Shown: in pieces, positions 1 to 9,045 of the stretch
Numbering within the stretch: the stretch's first letter is position 1
Layout of the letters: each line of letters starts with the position of its first letter
Assembly (NCBI GenBank): GCA_900542255.1
Contig: UQMR01000012.1
Location: 1 to 44,100, forward strand
Reading direction: 5' to 3'
DNA from: an uncultured Porphyromonadaceae bacterium
GTDB taxonomy: Bacteria; Bacteroidota; Bacteroidia; Bacteroidales; Barnesiellaceae_A
DNA: 44,100 nucleotides
The notes under the pieces: generated by a model
Seen by the model: the letters and a program-made list of their open reading frames with translations, nothing else
Database searches by the model: none
Told to the model about the DNA's origin: nothing
Position numbers and translations under genes: made by a program

Positions 1-1
1 C

Positions 2-1822
2 GATGACGGATGGGTATCGTCGTCGCGACAGAGTGCTACCTATTCGCAACTGAGACCTGGTAAATATGTGTTCAGGGTGCAAGCCTCCAACAATGACGGC
101 AAATGGAATTATGAGGGCGCCACCTTGTCGGTCGTAGTGATGCCTCCGTGGTGGCGTACCATATATGCCTATATTGCCTATGTACTGATGGTGATATTGT
201 GCGTCTATGGATTTTTCAGGTGGTATAAGCATCGCAAGGAGTTGCAGTCGCAGCGAGCTGTCAATCTATTGGAAATGAGGAAAGAGAAAGAGCTGTACAG
301 CGCAAAGGTAGAGTTCTTCACATCTATCGCCCATGAAATAAAGACGCCGCTCTCGCTTATAAAGGGCCCGCTCGAAGCCGTTGTCGCCCTAGACCTGCCG
401 GCCGAGGCGCAAAAATGGCTCAAAGTGATAGAGAAGAACACCGAACGCTTGCTCACGCTTATCAATCAGTTGCTCGATTTCAGGAAGATAGAGGGCAACC
501 GCATGAGCCTGAGCTATACGAAGCAAGATATCGTGGCGCTGCTTAAAGAGACGCTGGCCTGTTTCGAGCCCTCGATAACCCGTTCGGGAAAGAGGCTGAT
601 AGTCTCTTATGGAGTAGATTCCTGTGTCGTGCCCATCGACAAAGAGGAGGTTACAAAAGTATTGAGCAATTTGCTCAACAATGCGCTCAAATATGCGGCC
701 AGCGAGATAAAGGTAGATTTGGCGTGTGAAGAAAACGATTTCTCCATTTCTGTCGCTTCCGATGGCGAGATTATTCCCTACGAGAAACAAAAGCGTATCT
801 TTGAGCCTTTCTATCAGATAGAAGATACCTCGTCGGGCGTAGGCCTGGGGCTCTCTCTGGCACGTTCTATTGTAGAGTTGCACAACGGCTATCTCGACCT
901 CTCTGTCTCGCCCGATGGAAAATACAATGTATTCACCCTGACGTTGCCCCGTGAACAAGATGGCGTGATAGTGTGGGAGAACCGCTTTGCCAGTCACGAC
1001 GACCTGGTCGCAGGCGATGAAATGCTCGATAGAGACTCTTTCCCTACCGATATGTCGGGCAGTTCGGTTCTTGTCGTCGATGACAACCCTGAGGTCTTGG
1101 AATTTCTGGTAGACAGGTTCAGTGACCGTTTTGTTGTCTTTTCAGCCACAAACGGCCAGGAGGCTCTCGATATCCTGAAACGCGAAACCATACACATTGT
1201 CGTGTGCGATGTGATGATGCCCGTTATGGATGGGTTTGAGTTGTGCCGCATTGTGAAAAATACACCCGAGTATGCCCATATACCGGTCATATTGCTTTCG
1301 GCCAAGAGCGACTTGCCAAGCAAACTGCATGGGCTGGAACTCGGTGCAGATACTTTCATGGAAAAACCATTCTCGTTTACTTATCTTATCGCGAAGGTCA
1401 ACAATCTGCTGTTTAACCGGCAGAAGGAGGTAGAGGCGGTAGTCCGCAGGCCGCTTGTGCATAAGATAGGGCAGCGTACCAAAGCCGAGGAGGAGCTTAT
1501 GGAGCGTATTGCCGAGGTTATACGGGAAAATATGTCCGATGAGAGTTTCAATGTCGAACGCCTTGCATCAACCCTTTGCATGAGCCGGTCGGCACTGCAT
1601 CGCAAGACAAAAGAGCTGTTCGACCTTCCCCCGGTGGAGTACATTCGTCTGGTGCGTTTGCAGCAAGCGGCTACTCTGCTTGCCGAAGGGAAGTATTCCA
1701 TATCGGAGGTGGGCACGATGGTAGGAATAGGTTCTCCATCATATTTCAGCCGTCTGTTCCAGAAACAGTTTGGCGTTACGCCCAAGGTTTTTGTCATGCA
1801 ACAGCGCGATAAGCATGCATAA
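2..1822 (+). CDS. Hybrid two-component system sensor/regulator (HTCS), 3' part
   Basis: The reading frame is open from base 2, so the gene starts upstream of the window. In order it shows the end of a Y_Y_Y domain (LRPGKYVFRVQASNNDGKWN), one membrane segment (about 145-230), a HisKA domain whose phosphoacceptor His lies in the HEIKTPLS motif (codon 332-334), a HATPase_c domain (NLLNNALKYA; GVGLGLSLA), a receiver domain with VVDDNPE and the phosphoacceptor Asp in CDVMMPVMDG (codon 1208-1210), and a C-terminal AraC-type HTH_18 ending near 1800. This is the standard HTCS architecture, in which a periplasmic beta-propeller senses an oligosaccharide and the fused HTH activates a nearby PUL. The propeller is outside the window. 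The gene is colinear with and just upstream of the GH95 and SusCD genes, so it is the likely local sensor. Confidence 0.97.
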   Translation, partial: DDGWVSSSRQSATYSQLRPGKYVFRVQASNNDGKWNYEGATLSVVVMPPWWRTIYAYIAYVLMVILCVYGFFRWYKHRKELQSQRAVNLLEMRKEKELYSAKVEFFTSIAHEIKTPLSLIKGPLEAVVALDLPAEAQKWLKVIEKNTERLLTLINQLLDFRKIEGNRMSLSYTKQDIVALLKETLACFEPSITRSGKRLIVSYGVDSCVVPIDKEEVTKVLSNLLNNALKYAASEIKVDLACEENDFSISVASDGEIIPYEKQKRIFEPFYQIEDTSSGVGLGLSLARSIVELHNGYLDLSVSPDGKYNVFTLTLPREQDGVIVWENRFASHDDLVAGDEMLDRDSFPTDMSGSSVLVVDDNPEVLEFLVDRFSDRFVVFSATNGQEALDILKRETIHIVVCDVMMPVMDGFELCRIVKNTPEYAHIPVILLSAKSDLPSKLHGLELGADTFMEKPFSFTYLIAKVNNLLFNRQKEVEAVVRRPLVHKIGQRTKAEEELMERIAEVIRENMSDESFNVERLASTLCMSRSALHRKTKELFDLPPVEYIRLVRLQQAATLLAEGKYSISEVGTMVGIGSPSYFSRLFQKQFGVTPKVFVMQQRDKHA

Positions 1823-1828
1823 CGGTTG

Positions 1829-1844
1829 CCATACCGCGGTATGG
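1829..1844. other. 16-bp perfect palindrome after the HTCS stop codon
   Basis: CCATACCGCGGTATGG reads the same on both strands and lies 6 bases after the HTCS stop. It could fold as a short RNA hairpin, but no T-run follows, so a terminator is only possible. It abuts the direct repeat at 1843-1881 and could instead be part of an operator. Confidence 0.45.
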
Positions 1845-1881
1845 TGAATATAACAAATGTATCGGTAAATATAACAAATGT
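1843..1881 (+). promoter_or_regulatory. Direct repeat with 21-bp period, candidate regulator site upstream of GH95
   Basis: GGTGAATATAACAAATGT (1843-1860) is repeated as GGTAAATATAACAAATGT (1864-1881), 17 of 18 bases identical. The 21-bp period is two helical turns, so both copies face the same side of the DNA. Direct repeats spaced this way are typical binding sites of AraC-type HTH domains, such as the one at the end of the HTCS. The site lies about 90 bp upstream of the -7 box at 1968. Binding by the adjacent HTCS is inference. Confidence 0.6.
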
Positions 1882-1967
1882 GCTATAACACCGTAGGAGG
1901 AGACGATTTGCGACATAAGTGCAATTCTTTGCTGCGATTGTTTTATTATTAGTAGTATAGTAGGGTC

Positions 1968-1975
1968 TATTTTTG
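1968..1975 (+). promoter_or_regulatory. Candidate -7 promoter box for the GH95 gene
   Basis: TATTTTTG fits the Bacteroidota -7 consensus TAnnTTTG. No good TTTG -33 box lies 19-21 bp upstream (TTTA at 1942-1945 is the best, spacer 22), which fits an activator-dependent promoter. It would give a leader of about 45 nt before the ATG at 2026. Confidence 0.5.
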
Positions 1976-2025
1976 CAGCGACATCACATTTGCAATACGT
2001 CCTGCGTTTAATCTCTTACTATACT

Positions 2026-4422
2026 ATGATAATGAAACACACACACCTTCTCTTTGCGGCAGCTCTCTCACTGGGCTGTTTGGCATCTTGCTCGCAACAA
2101 GAACAAGCCGATTGGCGATTGTGGTACGAACAACCTGCCGATGAGTGGATGAAAGCCCTGCCCGTAGGCAATGGACGGCTGGGTGCCATGGTATATGGCG
2201 GCGCTCCCGTTGAAACTATCGCTCTCAATGAAATAACGTTTTGGACCGGCTATTACGATGCACAGCAAGACCCGGTGGGAGGTGCCGAGCATCAGGCCGA
2301 AATGCGCAGGCTCTTTTTTGCCGGCGATTACGACCGTATGCACGAAGTGGCCTCGAAATATATGACCGGACGGGCTGCGAAGTTTGGTAGTCATGTGCCG
2401 GTAGGCGATATGAAAATAGCTTTCCTGCACTCCGATTCCGTAACCGGTTTTTCTCGCGAACTCGACCTCGCTGATGCTATTGCCTCGGTGTCGTATCGTG
2501 TGAATGATACTCTGTACGAAAGAGAACTCTTCTGTTCCCATCCCGCCGATGTAATGGTTATGAAGATAACCTCTGACAAGAGAGCGGCGGTAGGGTTTGA
2601 CCTCTCTTTCGATTTCAATAAAAGTGCAAAAATAAAGGTAGAAGGTAATAAGATTGTTTTCAGTGGTAACACCGATGTTCAATCCGATGCAAAAAGCGGC
2701 GTGGCATTCTGTGGAATGGCTCGCATAGAGCTGAAAGGCGGAAGCTGCGCCGCTTATGGCGATGGGATTGCCGTACGGGATGCCGATGAGGCTGTGATTT
2801 ATTACGACCTCAATACCGATTTTTGCAACGAGAATCCGGCCTCTGTCACACAGCAGCACATCGACGCGGCGGTATCTATGCCGTATGATGAGTTGCGTGC
2901 CGCGCATGTCGCCGATTTCGGCGCCCTCTTCTCGCGCGTTTCGCTGGACTTGGGTGCGGGTTCTGCCTCCTCTTTACCTACCGATGTGCGCCAGCAGCGG
3001 CTTGCCGAAGGAGCCGATGATGCCGGCCTTGCAGCACTTTTTATGCAATACGGGCGGTATATCCTCATATCGGGCTCGCGGGAAAACTCGCCGCTCCCTC
3101 TCAATCTGCAAGGAAACTGGAACGACAATCTGGCCTGCAACATGGGATGGAATTGCGATTATCATCTGGATATAAATACCCAGCAAAACTATTGGAATGC
3201 CAATGTTTGTAACCTCGCAGAGTGTAATGCGCCACTCTTCAAATATATAGAGATGCTTGTACCTTACGGCCGCGAAACGGTGCGGACGGTCTACGGGACG
3301 CGAGGCTGGACGGCTCATACTACGGCCAACTGTTGGGGGCATACCTCCCCGAGCGGCTCAATATATTGGGGTGCTTTCCCCACCGGCGGTACATGGCTGG
3401 CATTGCAGATGGCAGAGCATTTCGCCTTTACCCGCGATACTGTCTTCTTGCGTGAAGAGGCTTATCCGGTGTTGAAAGAGAATGCTCTCTTCCTGCTCGA
3501 TTATCTGACCGAAGACCCCCATACGGGATACTTGCTTACAGGTCCTTCTATTTCGCCCGAGAACGGCTTCGGTTATAACGGTAAGGGATATTGCCTCTCT
3601 ATGATGCCTACGGTAGACCGTGTCCTTGCCTACGAGCTCTTTACAAATCTTATAGACTATTGCGAGATACTTCAAATCGATGCCGATTTCTGCGATACCC
3701 TGCAAGCGGCAGTCGGTAAGTTGCCGCCGCTCAAAATAGGTGCAAAAGGGCAGTTGCAAGAGTGGTATTACGATTATGACGAAATATATCCCAATCATCG
3801 GCATACATCGCATTTGCTGGGCTTGTTCCCTTACTATCAAGTGAACACGCCTGAGCTCGAAGCCGCATGCCGCGTGACGATAGAGAACCGCCTGAATGCT
3901 CCCGGTTGGGAAGACGTAGAGTGGAGCAGGGCCAACAGCATCTGTTATTATGCCCGTCTGGGAGATGCCGGTGAGGCATACCGTTGCCTGAAAACTCTTA
4001 TCACCGATTTGTCGCGCGAGAATCTTTTTACAATGTCGCCCAAAGGTATTGCAGGCGCTCCATGGGATATTTTTGCGGTAGACGGTAATACGGCCGGTTC
4101 GGCCGCCGTAGCCGAGATGCTGCTGCAAAGCCACAAAGGTTACATAGAGTTTCTGCCCGCTCTTCCTGCCGAATGGAACAACGGCTCTTTCTCGGGCTTG
4201 TGTGTACGCGGAGGTGCCGAGGCAGCCGTACGATGGAGGGACGGCTTGTTGCAGGATGCCCGTTTGACAGCGACTGCTTCCAATCAGTTCAGCATAAAAA
4301 TCCCCGATGCGGCACATGACTTATCGTTCTATGTAAACGGTGTGAAGCAAGAGCTTCTGCCCGATAGCGACGGACTTGTTGTTCTCCCGTTGCAGAAGGG
4401 GGATATATTTGAAATGAAGTAA
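2026..4422 (+). CDS. GH95 glycoside hydrolase lipoprotein (alpha-L-fucosidase or alpha-L-galactosidase)
   Basis: The 798-residue product (length typical of GH95) begins with a lipoprotein signal peptide whose lipobox is LASC. Family marks are the N-terminal WYEQPADEWMKALPVGNGRLG block, the LNLQGNWND block, DINTQQNYW (residues about 382-390), SPEN with the predicted general acid E512, and VDGNTAG with D686. GH95 enzymes are inverting exo-hydrolases that release terminal alpha-1,2-L-fucose or alpha-L-galactose. The characterized fucosidase AfcA uses an Asn pair in N-x-N as part of its base apparatus; here the first position appears to be Asp (D382-I-N384). An in-frame TTG at 1990 would extend the protein, but the ATG at 2026 (or 2032) gives a proper signal peptide. 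The gene has its own regulatory region and lies 193 bp upstream of GH36. The lipid anchor places it in the outer membrane, side unknown. Confidence 0.93.
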   Translation: MIMKHTHLLFAAALSLGCLASCSQQEQADWRLWYEQPADEWMKALPVGNGRLGAMVYGGAPVETIALNEITFWTGYYDAQQDPVGGAEHQAEMRRLFFAGDYDRMHEVASKYMTGRAAKFGSHVPVGDMKIAFLHSDSVTGFSRELDLADAIASVSYRVNDTLYERELFCSHPADVMVMKITSDKRAAVGFDLSFDFNKSAKIKVEGNKIVFSGNTDVQSDAKSGVAFCGMARIELKGGSCAAYGDGIAVRDADEAVIYYDLNTDFCNENPASVTQQHIDAAVSMPYDELRAAHVADFGALFSRVSLDLGAGSASSLPTDVRQQRLAEGADDAGLAALFMQYGRYILISGSRENSPLPLNLQGNWNDNLACNMGWNCDYHLDINTQQNYWNANVCNLAECNAPLFKYIEMLVPYGRETVRTVYGTRGWTAHTTANCWGHTSPSGSIYWGAFPTGGTWLALQMAEHFAFTRDTVFLREEAYPVLKENALFLLDYLTEDPHTGYLLTGPSISPENGFGYNGKGYCLSMMPTVDRVLAYELFTNLIDYCEILQIDADFCDTLQAAVGKLPPLKIGAKGQLQEWYYDYDEIYPNHRHTSHLLGLFPYYQVNTPELEAACRVTIENRLNAPGWEDVEWSRANSICYYARLGDAGEAYRCLKTLITDLSRENLFTMSPKGIAGAPWDIFAVDGNTAGSAAVAEMLLQSHKGYIEFLPALPAEWNNGSFSGLCVRGGAEAAVRWRDGLLQDARLTATASNQFSIKIPDAAHDLSFYVNGVKQELLPDSDGLVVLPLQKGDIFEMK

Positions 4423-4497
4423 AAAACGCGATACAGCTCTATAATATGTAACTTGCAGATAGCTAAAACAAAATAATATGTAGGAGTAAGAAACAAT

Positions 4498-4541
4498 AAA
4501 AGTAAGATTGTCCATGCGAATAGTTGGTTTCTCTATTTTTA
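4498..4541 (+). promoter_or_regulatory. Candidate promoter/operator of the GH36-SusCD gene train, shared with the MFS promoter region
   Basis: AAAAGTAAGATTGTCCAT (4498-4515) recurs exactly at 28123-28140. In both places TCTATTTT follows at the same distance (4532-4539 here), inside TATTTTTA (4534-4541), a 7/8 match to the -7 consensus TAnnTTTG. The 18-mer covers the -33 position, as expected for an activator that contacts RNA polymerase. The rest of 4423-4497 is AT-rich and holds a 10-bp direct repeat (ATAATATGTA at 4441 and 4473). Confidence 0.6.
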
Positions 4542-4615
4542 TTACTGTCGCCTCTGGTTTACTTTGCATTGTCTAATACTGCGCTTGAGAATTCACAAAT
4601 TAATTAACTAATACT

Positions 4616-6793
4616 ATGGCACGAAAAAGTACTATATTATCATGCCTTATTGCTCTGACAGCATCTCAGGCTTTTGCCAGCGGAGAAACAATTACGATTT
4701 CAACACAAGATGTACAGCTCGTTTATAAAGTCGATGACCAGAACAAGCTGCGCCAATGCTATTTCGGCAGTTCTATTCACGGTGATGCTGCCGAGGTGCA
4801 AATGACCAAAAACGATGCTTTCCCGACGTTTGGAACCTCTTATGTCAATGAGCCCGCGTTGCGAGCCGTTCATGCCGATGGAAATACCTCTACCGAGCTG
4901 GCCTACGTATCGCATACTACGGCGCAAGAGGCCGATGGCGTGCAGTATACCGAGATTACGCTGCGCGACACCTACTTCCCGTTCGATGTGGTGCTCTGTT
5001 TCAATGCTTATCAGAAAGAGAATGTTATAGAGGCCTGGACGGTGATTTCGCACAACGAGAAGAAGCCCGTCATGCTCTACAACTACGCATCGTCGCACCT
5101 TTTCTTCTCTGAGCCGACCTACTATCTCACCCAGTTTTATGGCGAGTGGGCCGATGAGATGAAGATGAAGGAGATGCAGCTTACCCGAGGCAAGAAGGTC
5201 TTGGAATCTAAGTTGGGAGTTCGCTCCAACCAACATGCCCATGCGTGCTTCTTGCTGGGCCTCGATGCTCCTGCACAGGAAAACTCGGGCAGGGTATTGG
5301 GCGGAACTTTGGCCTGGCCCGGAAGTTGGAATCTGACCTTTGATGTCGACAACCTGGACAATCTGCACGTAATATGCGGCATCAACTCCTTCGCCGGACA
5401 ATATTCGTTGGCCAAAGGCGAGAAATTCGAGACCCCTCGTATGCTCTATTCTTACTCCGATGAGGGAACGGGACGTATTACCCGTAACTTCCACCGTTGG
5501 GCCAAGAAATATGGTATATGGCGCGGCGACCGCACCCGTACCACGCTCCTCAACAACTGGGAGGCTACCTACTTCGATTTCAACGAGGAGGTACTCTCGG
5601 GTATCATTAAGGATGCTTCCGAAATGGGCTTTGAGCTTTTCTTGCTCGACGACGGCTGGTTTGGTACAAAACATCCTCGCAACTCGGACAATGCCGGTTT
5701 GGGCGACTGGCAGGTTAATAAGAATAAGTTGCCTAACGGGCTCGGTTATCTTGTAGAGGAGGCCGACAAGAACGGCATTAAATTTGGTATATGGCTCGAA
5801 CCCGAAATGGTAAATCCCGCCAGCGAGTTATACGAAAAACATCCCGATTGGGTAATTACCCAGCCCAACCGACCTCTCGACCTGAGCCGCAACCAGCTCA
5901 TTCTCGATCTTTCGAATCCCAAGGTGCAAGACTTCGTCTATTCGGTTGTAGACAATACGATGACCGAAAATCCCGGTATCGCTTATATCAAGTGGGATTG
6001 TAACCGCTTTGTTACCAACTCGGGCTCTTTCTACCTGCCCGCCGAGAAGCAATCGCACCTCTGGATAGAATATGTACGTGGATTGCTCAGCATCTTTGAG
6101 CGCGTGCGTGCCAAGTATCCCGATGTAAGCATCATGCTTTGCTCGGGTGGCGGCGGCCGTATCGACTATGCTTCGCTGCGTTATTTCGACGAATTCTGGA
6201 TTAGCGACAACACCGATGCCTATAACCGTATATTCATACAATGGGGTGCAACCTATTTCTTCCCCTCCATGGCATTGGCAAGCCACGTGTCTGTGGTACC
6301 CAACCATATTACAGGCCGTACGGTGCCTCTCAAATTCCGCTTCGATGTTGCCATGTCGGCCAAACTCGGTATGGACCTCCAACCCAAAGACATGACTCCC
6401 GAAGAGAAAGAGTTCTCCAAGAATGCCATTCAAGAGTATTACGGTATTCGCGAAATCGTGCAACACGGCGATTTGTACCGTCTCCTTTCTCCCTACGAGA
6501 GTGTACGCACAGCGATGATGTATGTGAGCGAGGATAAGAAAGATGCCGTGGTATTTACCTATCTCTTGGAGAAGGTTATCAATGGCGGAAACAACCAGGT
6601 GCTTTATCTCAAAGGTCTCGACCCCGAGAAGCGCTATCGCCTCAATGAGCTTAACAAGGCTCCCAACACTTACTCATGGTTTACTCCGCTCGAAGGCAAG
6701 ACATATACAGGCGCTTATCTGATGGAGTACGGGATACGCTTCCCGATGTATAACCAGTTTGATAGCAAAATCATTCGCCTTACAGAAGAATAA
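4616..6793 (+). CDS. GH36 alpha-galactosidase
   Basis: The 725-residue protein has an N-terminal signal peptide ending near QAFASG, a beta-sandwich N-domain, and a (beta/alpha)8 core with the family motifs LNNWEATYFDF, LLDDGWFG, GIWLEPEMVNP, YIKWDCNR (predicted nucleophile D461), CSGGGGRID and WISDNTDA (predicted acid/base D531). The spacing of 70 residues between the two Asp matches bacterial GH36. These retaining enzymes remove terminal alpha-galactose from raffinose-type sugars, galactomannan or other glycans. Length is typical. No lipobox is seen, so it is probably periplasmic. It is the first gene after the candidate promoter at 4498-4541, and its stop lies 5 bp before GH97, so co-transcription is very likely. 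Confidence 0.95.
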   Translation: MARKSTILSCLIALTASQAFASGETITISTQDVQLVYKVDDQNKLRQCYFGSSIHGDAAEVQMTKNDAFPTFGTSYVNEPALRAVHADGNTSTELAYVSHTTAQEADGVQYTEITLRDTYFPFDVVLCFNAYQKENVIEAWTVISHNEKKPVMLYNYASSHLFFSEPTYYLTQFYGEWADEMKMKEMQLTRGKKVLESKLGVRSNQHAHACFLLGLDAPAQENSGRVLGGTLAWPGSWNLTFDVDNLDNLHVICGINSFAGQYSLAKGEKFETPRMLYSYSDEGTGRITRNFHRWAKKYGIWRGDRTRTTLLNNWEATYFDFNEEVLSGIIKDASEMGFELFLLDDGWFGTKHPRNSDNAGLGDWQVNKNKLPNGLGYLVEEADKNGIKFGIWLEPEMVNPASELYEKHPDWVITQPNRPLDLSRNQLILDLSNPKVQDFVYSVVDNTMTENPGIAYIKWDCNRFVTNSGSFYLPAEKQSHLWIEYVRGLLSIFERVRAKYPDVSIMLCSGGGGRIDYASLRYFDEFWISDNTDAYNRIFIQWGATYFFPSMALASHVSVVPNHITGRTVPLKFRFDVAMSAKLGMDLQPKDMTPEEKEFSKNAIQEYYGIREIVQHGDLYRLLSPYESVRTAMMYVSEDKKDAVVFTYLLEKVINGGNNQVLYLKGLDPEKRYRLNELNKAPNTYSWFTPLEGKTYTGAYLMEYGIRFPMYNQFDSKIIRLTEE

Positions 6794-6798
6794 TTGTT

Positions 6799-9033
6799 AT
6801 GAATAAGTCTTTTAAGTTGTTGATATCATCGCTCTTGGCGGCAACGTGTACATGCGGCTCGATTGCCGCCCAAGAGAGTTACGTAGTTGCATCGCCCGAC
6901 GGAAACATTCAACTCAGTGTTTCCGCCGGAGAGCAGCTCGCGGTTGCACTGCTTGTCGATGGCGAGCAGCTTGCCACTACCCCGGTAGGATTGGATATCA
7001 GACAGTATGGTGTAGTGGGCAGTAATCCTGTCATAAATTCGGTAGAACGAAATCATGTTGAAGGTGAAATAAAGGTTGTTATAGGAGAAAATCCGTCGGT
7101 TTACGAGAATTACAATGAAATGACGCTCAATCTGGGCGACTATTCGCTCGTGTGTCGCGCCTATGATGAGGGTGTGGCATGGCGTTTGGTAACGCGTATC
7201 GACGGGGACATAATCATTACCGACGAGGTTGTCGACTTTACTTTTGCCGGCAACCCCGCGGTATGGTTCTCAGAGGCTCCCGAGAGTATGTCGCAGTGGG
7301 AGCTTTCGTACGAAAAGTACGAGTCGGCGGCCGCTATTCCCGACGGGTTGTTTAGCGTCAACCCCATGATGATAAAGTACGAAGATACAGGCCTGGGTCT
7401 TACCATTATAGAATCTGATATAGATGATTATCCCGGCATGTTCTTGCGTAGTACGGCCGATGGCCACCTGCATGGTAAGTGGGCACAGTATCCCAATACC
7501 ATACAAAATTCGAGTATCTACGATTCGCAGGCCGTATTGTCGCGATACGATTATATAGCCCGTACGGTGGGTACGCGTGAGTATCCGTGGCGCGGTATTA
7601 TTGTTTCGCGCAGCGATGTAGAGTTGCTCAATAACGACTTTATTTATAAGCTCGCCAAACCGCAGAAACTGGCCGATACCTCTTGGATAAAGGCCGGTAA
7701 GACGGGCTTTGACTGGTTGGTCGACGGTGTGCTCGAAGGAGTAGACATCCCCAACGGTCCCGATGAGCCTCGTACCCTCGAACTCTATAAATACTGGGTA
7801 GATTTTTGTGCCGAGTATGGCCTGGAATATATGACCTGCGATGCCGGCTGGGACGAAGGTTATATGGCAGAGTTGTGCCAGTATGCCGCCGAGCGTGGCG
7901 TACGCATCTTTGTGTGGGACTTCTTTAACATGATGCTTAACGATGAGGCCCGTCTCGACCGCTTCAAACGCTATGGTATTGCAGGTATAAAGGTAGACTT
8001 TATAGCGCGCGACGACCAAATAGCTATCGGCTGGCTCACCCGTATGGCCGAGCTTACAGCCCAGCGGCAGATGCTCTTGCTTATGCACGGGTGTCCCAAA
8101 CCCACGGGCTTGAACCGTACATATCCCAATATTATCAGCTACGAAGCCGTACACGGGCTTGAAAACAATAAATGGGACTATTCCTGCAATCCTACCTATA
8201 TGGTGCAGTTCCCCTTCTTGCGTATGTTGGGCGGTTCGGTCGACGCAACTCCCGGTATGTTGAGCAACTGTACTTATCGCCGTTTCAGAATCAAGCCTAC
8301 GGGTCGTCCCGATATGTGGGGCACACGGGCCAATGCTATGGCGATGTATGTTGTATTCCACCAGGCGCTGGGATTCGTGAGCGACTCGCCGGTAGAGTAC
8401 CGTAAGGTGCCCGAGATAATGGAATTCCTCAAACGAGTGCCTACCGTATGGGATGAGACGCTGCCTTTGCAGGGCGAAATGGGCGAATATATCGTCATGG
8501 CCCGCCGCTCGGGCGATGAATGGTATGTAGGTGCCATGAACAATGCTTTGCGCGAGGAGAGCAATTACAGCCGTACGGTCGAGATAGACTTCTCTTTCCT
8601 TACCCCCGGCGAAGAGTATGAGGCATACGTCATAAAGGATACCGATATGTCGAACCGCGAAGCCACCGATTGTGCCATAGAGACAATAGAACTCAATAGC
8701 GAAAGCAAGATTTCCTACTACCTTGCCAACGGTGGTGGAATGGCCATGCGCATCTATCCCAAGGGGCAGGGCGGAATAGAGAACACCGTGGCCGGTGGCG
8801 ACGATGCCATAAAAATCTCCTATCGTCCGGCAGGAGAGGCTGTCAGTGTCGAGAGCGCCTCGCCCGTCACGGCAGTCTATATGGCCGATATGCTGGGACG
8901 TGTCGTACCGGTTAATGCGACTTTGCCCGCATCGCATTTTTCGGTTTCGTTAGAGGGCGTCGACAAAGGAGTGTATTGCTTTGTCGTCGTTACTGCCGAT
9001 ATGAAGAAAACGTTACAATTCATCAAATACTAA
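6799..9033 (+). CDS. GH97 glycoside hydrolase with C-terminal sorting-like domain
   Basis: The 744-residue product has a signal peptide (ending near IAAQ), the GH97 N-terminal beta-sandwich (YVVASPDGNIQLSV), and a TIM-barrel with YEYMTCDAGW-like, GIKVDF and SYEAVHGLE blocks. D400 in GIKVDF sits where the retaining GH97 alpha-galactosidases carry their Asp nucleophile; inverting SusB-type alpha-glucosidases lack it. A retaining exo-alpha-galactosidase is therefore predicted. Unusually, residues about 655-744 form an extra beta-rich tail with AVYMADMLGRVV and GVDKGVYCFVVV, ending in LQFIKY, which resembles a T9SS type A sorting domain. Classic GH97 enzymes are periplasmic, so the tail would imply secretion or surface anchoring. 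The gene is tightly packed between GH36 (5 bp) and SusC (12 bp). Confidence 0.93.
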   Translation: MNKSFKLLISSLLAATCTCGSIAAQESYVVASPDGNIQLSVSAGEQLAVALLVDGEQLATTPVGLDIRQYGVVGSNPVINSVERNHVEGEIKVVIGENPSVYENYNEMTLNLGDYSLVCRAYDEGVAWRLVTRIDGDIIITDEVVDFTFAGNPAVWFSEAPESMSQWELSYEKYESAAAIPDGLFSVNPMMIKYEDTGLGLTIIESDIDDYPGMFLRSTADGHLHGKWAQYPNTIQNSSIYDSQAVLSRYDYIARTVGTREYPWRGIIVSRSDVELLNNDFIYKLAKPQKLADTSWIKAGKTGFDWLVDGVLEGVDIPNGPDEPRTLELYKYWVDFCAEYGLEYMTCDAGWDEGYMAELCQYAAERGVRIFVWDFFNMMLNDEARLDRFKRYGIAGIKVDFIARDDQIAIGWLTRMAELTAQRQMLLLMHGCPKPTGLNRTYPNIISYEAVHGLENNKWDYSCNPTYMVQFPFLRMLGGSVDATPGMLSNCTYRRFRIKPTGRPDMWGTRANAMAMYVVFHQALGFVSDSPVEYRKVPEIMEFLKRVPTVWDETLPLQGEMGEYIVMARRSGDEWYVGAMNNALREESNYSRTVEIDFSFLTPGEEYEAYVIKDTDMSNREATDCAIETIELNSESKISYYLANGGGMAMRIYPKGQGGIENTVAGGDDAIKISYRPAGEAVSVESASPVTAVYMADMLGRVVPVNATLPASHFSVSLEGVDKGVYCFVVVTADMKKTLQFIKY

Positions 9034-9045
9034 TACCAATTTATC

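Noticed and set aside
1936..1975. Third copy of the shared 18-bp element upstream of GH95
   Set aside because: Only GATTGT and TCTATTTT are shared, and their spacing is 30 bp and not 26 bp; chance similarity cannot be excluded.
1990..2025. Upstream TTG start for GH95
   Set aside because: It lies only 15 bp after the -7 box and would put extra residues before a good lipoprotein signal peptide.
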